Source: Sorghum bicolor (lineage: Eukaryota; Streptophyta; Magnoliopsida; Poales; Poaceae). From it: DNA of 64,000 bases. A model generated the notes under the pieces. The model was not told the origin of the DNA, searched no databases, and worked only from the letters and a program-made list of their open reading frames with translations. Positions 60,885-64,000 of this stretch are shown one piece after another (position 1 is the stretch's first letter; every line of letters begins with the position of its first letter). The stretch covers positions 21,230,347 to 21,294,346 of the forward strand of contig NC_012873.2 in NCBI RefSeq assembly GCF_000003195.3, read 5' to 3'. Both the position numbers and the translations under genes were made by a program.

Positions 60885-61790
60885 CACATGATACCACGGC
60901 ATATCTCTCACTCAGACGTACTCTAGCTGGTGGCGTCTCCTCCTCCTCCGCGATATCATGCTTGTAACTGATCTCTATCGCTAACGTGCTGGACCCCGCG
61001 CCGGCTCAGGGACGAAATGTCGTGGACCTTTTTATAGCAATCCTCTTGTGATTTTCCTCTCCTCTCTCGGTGCCATTTTATTTATTTCCTTGTAGTATGC
61101 TACTGTATTTAATTGCTTCCGACTTCCTTGATCATGTTGTCTCGGCGAAGCCTCTTCGCGTATATATGTACGTGTGTCGTGTACATCTGGTGGATGATAT
61201 ACGTACAATCTTTGTGGCACTCGAGTAGGATCCGTGGTAACTGATCGAGGCCTTCACATGGCGAATCCACGACGTTGATGCGATAGTATAGATGGGGGAA
61301 TGCAAAAGGCAAGAGGAATGATATATATGTACCAGCAGTTAGCCAGTTACACATCATCATCATTACTTCAACCTGTTTAAGTAATATATATACGTAGTAT
61401 GTAGCTGCAACGTACCCATGGTTTCCGTATGCGTGGGCCAGACTGCATGCCACGAGATAAACCTTCGTTCCTTAGTTGACTTTTTGGCTATCTTTTCTAG
61501 GCACATTCTTTTTTTCAAAAAAAAAAAAAATCTTTCGGTAGCTGTTTGCGGACCGAACATATACACGCGCATCCAGAATTGTACTATATGAAAAAGCTTT
61601 ATATCCACAACCCCTCTAGGGACGCCATAACATATACGCGTCTGCAGTAGTAATACTATAAATATATTATATTGACGTGCGTATATAGTAAAACGAAAGT
61701 AGCACTGCTGCATGTTCGGGTATTAGCATCAGTCGAGAAGGGCTTGTTGCCCTGGTTCCCGAGCCAGTGCTGCCCTTCCGAGACTAAAGG
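60885..61790. other. Upstream region of the SWEET gene
   Basis: No gene seen. The stretch contains several ATATATA runs and a 13-A run near 61518-61530; open frames here are short and not protein-like. It probably includes the distal promoter, bounded on the left by the hairpin repeats at 61797. Confidence 0.5.
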
Positions 61791-61796
61791 CCCACC

Positions 61797-61943
61797 CTTT
61801 AGTCCCGGTTCGGGGAACCGGGGCTAAAGCCCCCGGCCCCTTTAACACTGGTTGGTAATACCCACCGGTGTTAAAGCGTTCTGCCGTTGCCATGTTGCAG
61901 GACCCTTTAACACCGGTTGGTATTACCAATCGATGTTAAAGGG
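61797..61943. repeat. Three hairpin repeats, subterminal repeats of a CACTA-like transposon
   Basis: Three imperfect inverted repeats follow each other: 61797-61829 (CTTTAGTCCCGG ... CCGGGGCTAAAG), 61840-61876 (CTTTAACACTGG ... CCGGTGTTAAAG) and 61903-61943 (CCCTTTAACACCGG ... GATGTTAAAGGG). Such TTTAGTCCCGGTT-type hairpins are typical of ends of grass CACTA elements. No CACTA terminus was found, so the end is missing or diverged. Confidence 0.55.
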
Positions 61944-62585
61944 GTTCTTTTTTTTTCATTTCTTCGGTTCCGTTTATTGTTTTTATATAATAATAATAAT
62001 AGTTTTTTCAATACATATTTTATGTTGATACAATAATATATATATTACACGCATATTAAGCATATATAAATGAAAATTATAGGCTTAGCTTTATAATTAA
62101 GCTTTGCCTATAATAAAATGAATAGGCCACATCAAAAATTAAATAGATATCTAAAAAGATTTATATATAGTTTTATAAGTACAAAATTCGTAACACATAT
62201 ATACATAGAGTTTTTTCTCTCAATGTCTAAAACCGATACAAAAGATCATCGTTGTTTGGAATAAGAGTTTCGTTGCCGTTGAAGTGAAACTCGCCGTTTG
62301 GATTGATCACTTGCTCGCGGAGAAATCCTCCTATCGTCTCACGGATAGCTTTGATTCGGTCTTTTTGCATGACCTTTTCCCTCAACCACTCCGTCTTTAA
62401 TTTGAAATAAATAAAAAAGGTATTAGTTATCTAAGTTATTCAATATAATTTAGGAGATAATGAAAAGAGACATGTAACATACTCTAAGCGTCTCTGTGGG
62501 TGTTTGACTGACTTGTGCCATTATGAATTTGCACATGTAATATGCACATAGGTTGTTCCCCCATCTTGTCATAAACACCACTGTA

Positions 62586-62587
<2 letters not shown>

Positions 62588-62664
<77 letters not shown>
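62588..62664. repeat. (AT)n microsatellite
   Basis: Uninterrupted AT dinucleotides for about 75 bp, inside an intron of the Ulp1 pseudogene. It generates the repetitive Tyr-Ile frames on the minus strand. Confidence 0.95.
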
Positions 62665-62665
<1 letters not shown>

Positions 62666-63185
62666 CACTATATATATATAAAATATTCACGACCACGACA
62701 ATAAGAAGGCTAAAAGTTAGCGAAAGTTTGCTAGCTAGTAAAACTTACTTGTCGATGAATTATGTTAAGCGGCGCTTTACGACCACTGAGATGTTCACGG
62801 TCAATAAATCTTTCCCAAACCCTACACACGGCCATTGTGGATCATGAACTAATAATTACAGAGTCATATTATGTTATTCTTCTAGCTGAGATCCACATTA
62901 CGTAGCTTTGAATAATCTTTGAATAATGTTTACCATTTGTTGATAATTTTCTTGTGGTTTTCTCATTGAGTTAAAGATTATCAACTGGTTCTTGGGAATT
63001 TCAATGACCATGAGTATCCAGTGAAAGCTGTTTACACATATATATAGTCAGGCCTATATATAACTATATAAAACTTGTCTCGAGTAATAATAAGTAAAAT
63101 AAAATGTGCATGCACTTAATAACTATATAACTCACTCGAAGTTGATGGGGAAGAGTATTTTTTGTTTTTCTTTTTGGTTCACAAA

Positions 63186-63294
63186 GAACCTCATAAGATT
63201 AGTGCAGACTTCTGTATCATGAGATGCTGTCCACACTGCCTGTAGAACCTCATAAGATTAGTGCAGACTTCTGTATCATGAGATGCTGTCCACA
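63186..63294. repeat. Tandem 50-bp duplication, 59-bp period
   Basis: Copies at 63186-63235 and 63245-63294, beginning GAACCTCATAAGATTAG and ending GATGCTGTCCACA, are identical by eye and separated by CTGCCTGTA. The duplication lies within a coding exon of the Ulp1 gene. Confidence 0.9.
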
Positions 63295-64000
63295 ATATAA
63301 GGCTCAACGAACCAAATACTATTGTCATTTCTGATTCTGAGCTCTCTCATTTGGTGCTTGCATATATACATACAAATCCTAAGTGTGTAAGGATTATATA
63401 CATATAATTAAAGAAGGTAGAAGTTTAATAAAAATAAAGAAATACTTACAGACAAAAGCAACTGACAAGAAATTTGTCGAGAGCGTCGAGGTGACATAAT
63501 TGGCGTAATTCTTCGAACTGGACGTATATGAGGTCATCTCCACGGAAGTAGCGATGTTGTCTAATACGAACAGAAATCCAATTATCTCCCCTTTAGACGC
63601 CTCCATGCATCACTTGATTATTGCTAACATTTGTGTGCTGAGCTCATGTAAACGCTGAGGGTTGAATAGACTCCTGCCCGGTTCATATCTTGCCCTCCAC
63701 TGATCAACTACCTCAGCTTTTTCAAATGTTTGACATCCAATAATGGCGGCAATGTCTTCAATATTTAAACCCTTCTGTCCAAAGTAATGCTCAAGCGAAT
63801 CTAGCTCAGACAACGCTAAAGATTTCTTTGGCATCAAGTCTTCATTTGAACCGTATTGATTTGGCACAATCAAAGGCGGCACCGGTTTTGATACTTCTTC
63901 GAGCTGTGGGACCCCCTTTCCTACTCTCTTTCTAGGCTGTGAAGACTTGACCAAAGACCGCTCATAGTGTGAAAGTGCTGGCTTTTTTGTGCTTCTTGCT

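Larger units (their letters stand above)
62227..64000 (-). pseudogene. Broken multi-exon Ulp1-protease gene of a CACTA-like transposon
   Basis: Minus-strand exons, partly inferred: beyond 63954-63610, 63600-63450, 63356-63136, 63027-62934, 62821-62749, 62580-62483 and 62394-62227 (TAG 62227-62229). Motifs: FRGDDLIYVQFEELRQL, HWILMVIEIPK (catalytic His), NNLCAYYMCKFI (catalytic Cys region) and a C-terminal INPNGEFHF. This is the Ulp1-like cysteine protease domain carried by plant CACTA and some Mutator-type elements, which cleaves SUMO-like proteins in its cellular relatives. Damage: frame change near 63590, a 59-bp tandem duplication in the third exon, in-frame TGA 62569-62571, and a frame change at the C-run 62558-62562. 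The usual catalytic Asp appears to be Asn (IFNSMRKP). The gene continues beyond the window. Confidence 0.65.

Noticed and set aside
61702..61712. CACTGCTGCATG as the terminus of the CACTA-like element
   Set aside because: No matching inverted end is visible and the distance to the hairpin repeats is not informative; too weak to call.
62450..62696. Tyr-Ile repeat proteins on the minus strand
   Set aside because: Translation of the (AT)n microsatellite.

Overview
The window looks like nuclear DNA of a grass, most likely Sorghum or a close Andropogoneae relative. Three things point there: densely nested plant LTR retrotransposons, grass-type MITEs and a Ulp1-bearing transposon, and one ordinary host gene, a five-exon SWEET sugar transporter that resembles grass SWEET4. 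The species is an inference. Everything left of about 53.3 kb is transposon-derived.

Layout. 1-3514: decayed minus-strand Ty3/gypsy element (Athila-like RT) whose RT is cut at 360 by a large LTR running off the window. 3515-11700: degenerate minus-strand Tat-lineage gypsy element A with remnants of plus-strand (antisense) genes. 11751-13195: LTR C, then non-coding internal sequence into which element B inserted (14459-27096, duplication AGGGG). B carries a gag-like ORF and is itself split by a 4.58-kb solo LTR G (19569-24146, duplication TTGGA). 27889-29118: solo LTR D (duplication AGGTA). 29347-39815: young, nearly intact Ty1/copia element F of SIRE/Maximus type (duplication CTCTC, two 1969-bp LTRs differing at about 11 sites by hand count). 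40932-53305: young Tat-lineage gypsy element E (duplication GCTCC, two 695-bp LTRs differing at about 5 sites), minus-strand gag-pol plus a spliced plus-strand gene with a plant-mobile-domain-like region. 53306-55250: unassigned. 55659-60624: SWEET gene on the minus strand with a MITE-filled last intron. 61797-64000: hairpin repeats and a broken multi-exon Ulp1-protease gene of a CACTA-like transposon.

How the parts relate. F keeps the parts needed for a replication cycle (LTRs, initiator-Met-type PBS, gag, full pol, PPT), although one stop splits its gag. E keeps all cis signals, but its proteins carry stops and a frame change, so recent movement probably used proteins from relatives. A and E share an antisense gene whose last introns have the same positions and phases. 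That conserved spliced gene is the most interesting structure here. The retroelement nest ends about 2.3 kb from the SWEET stop codon, so repeats lie close to both ends of the transporter gene.
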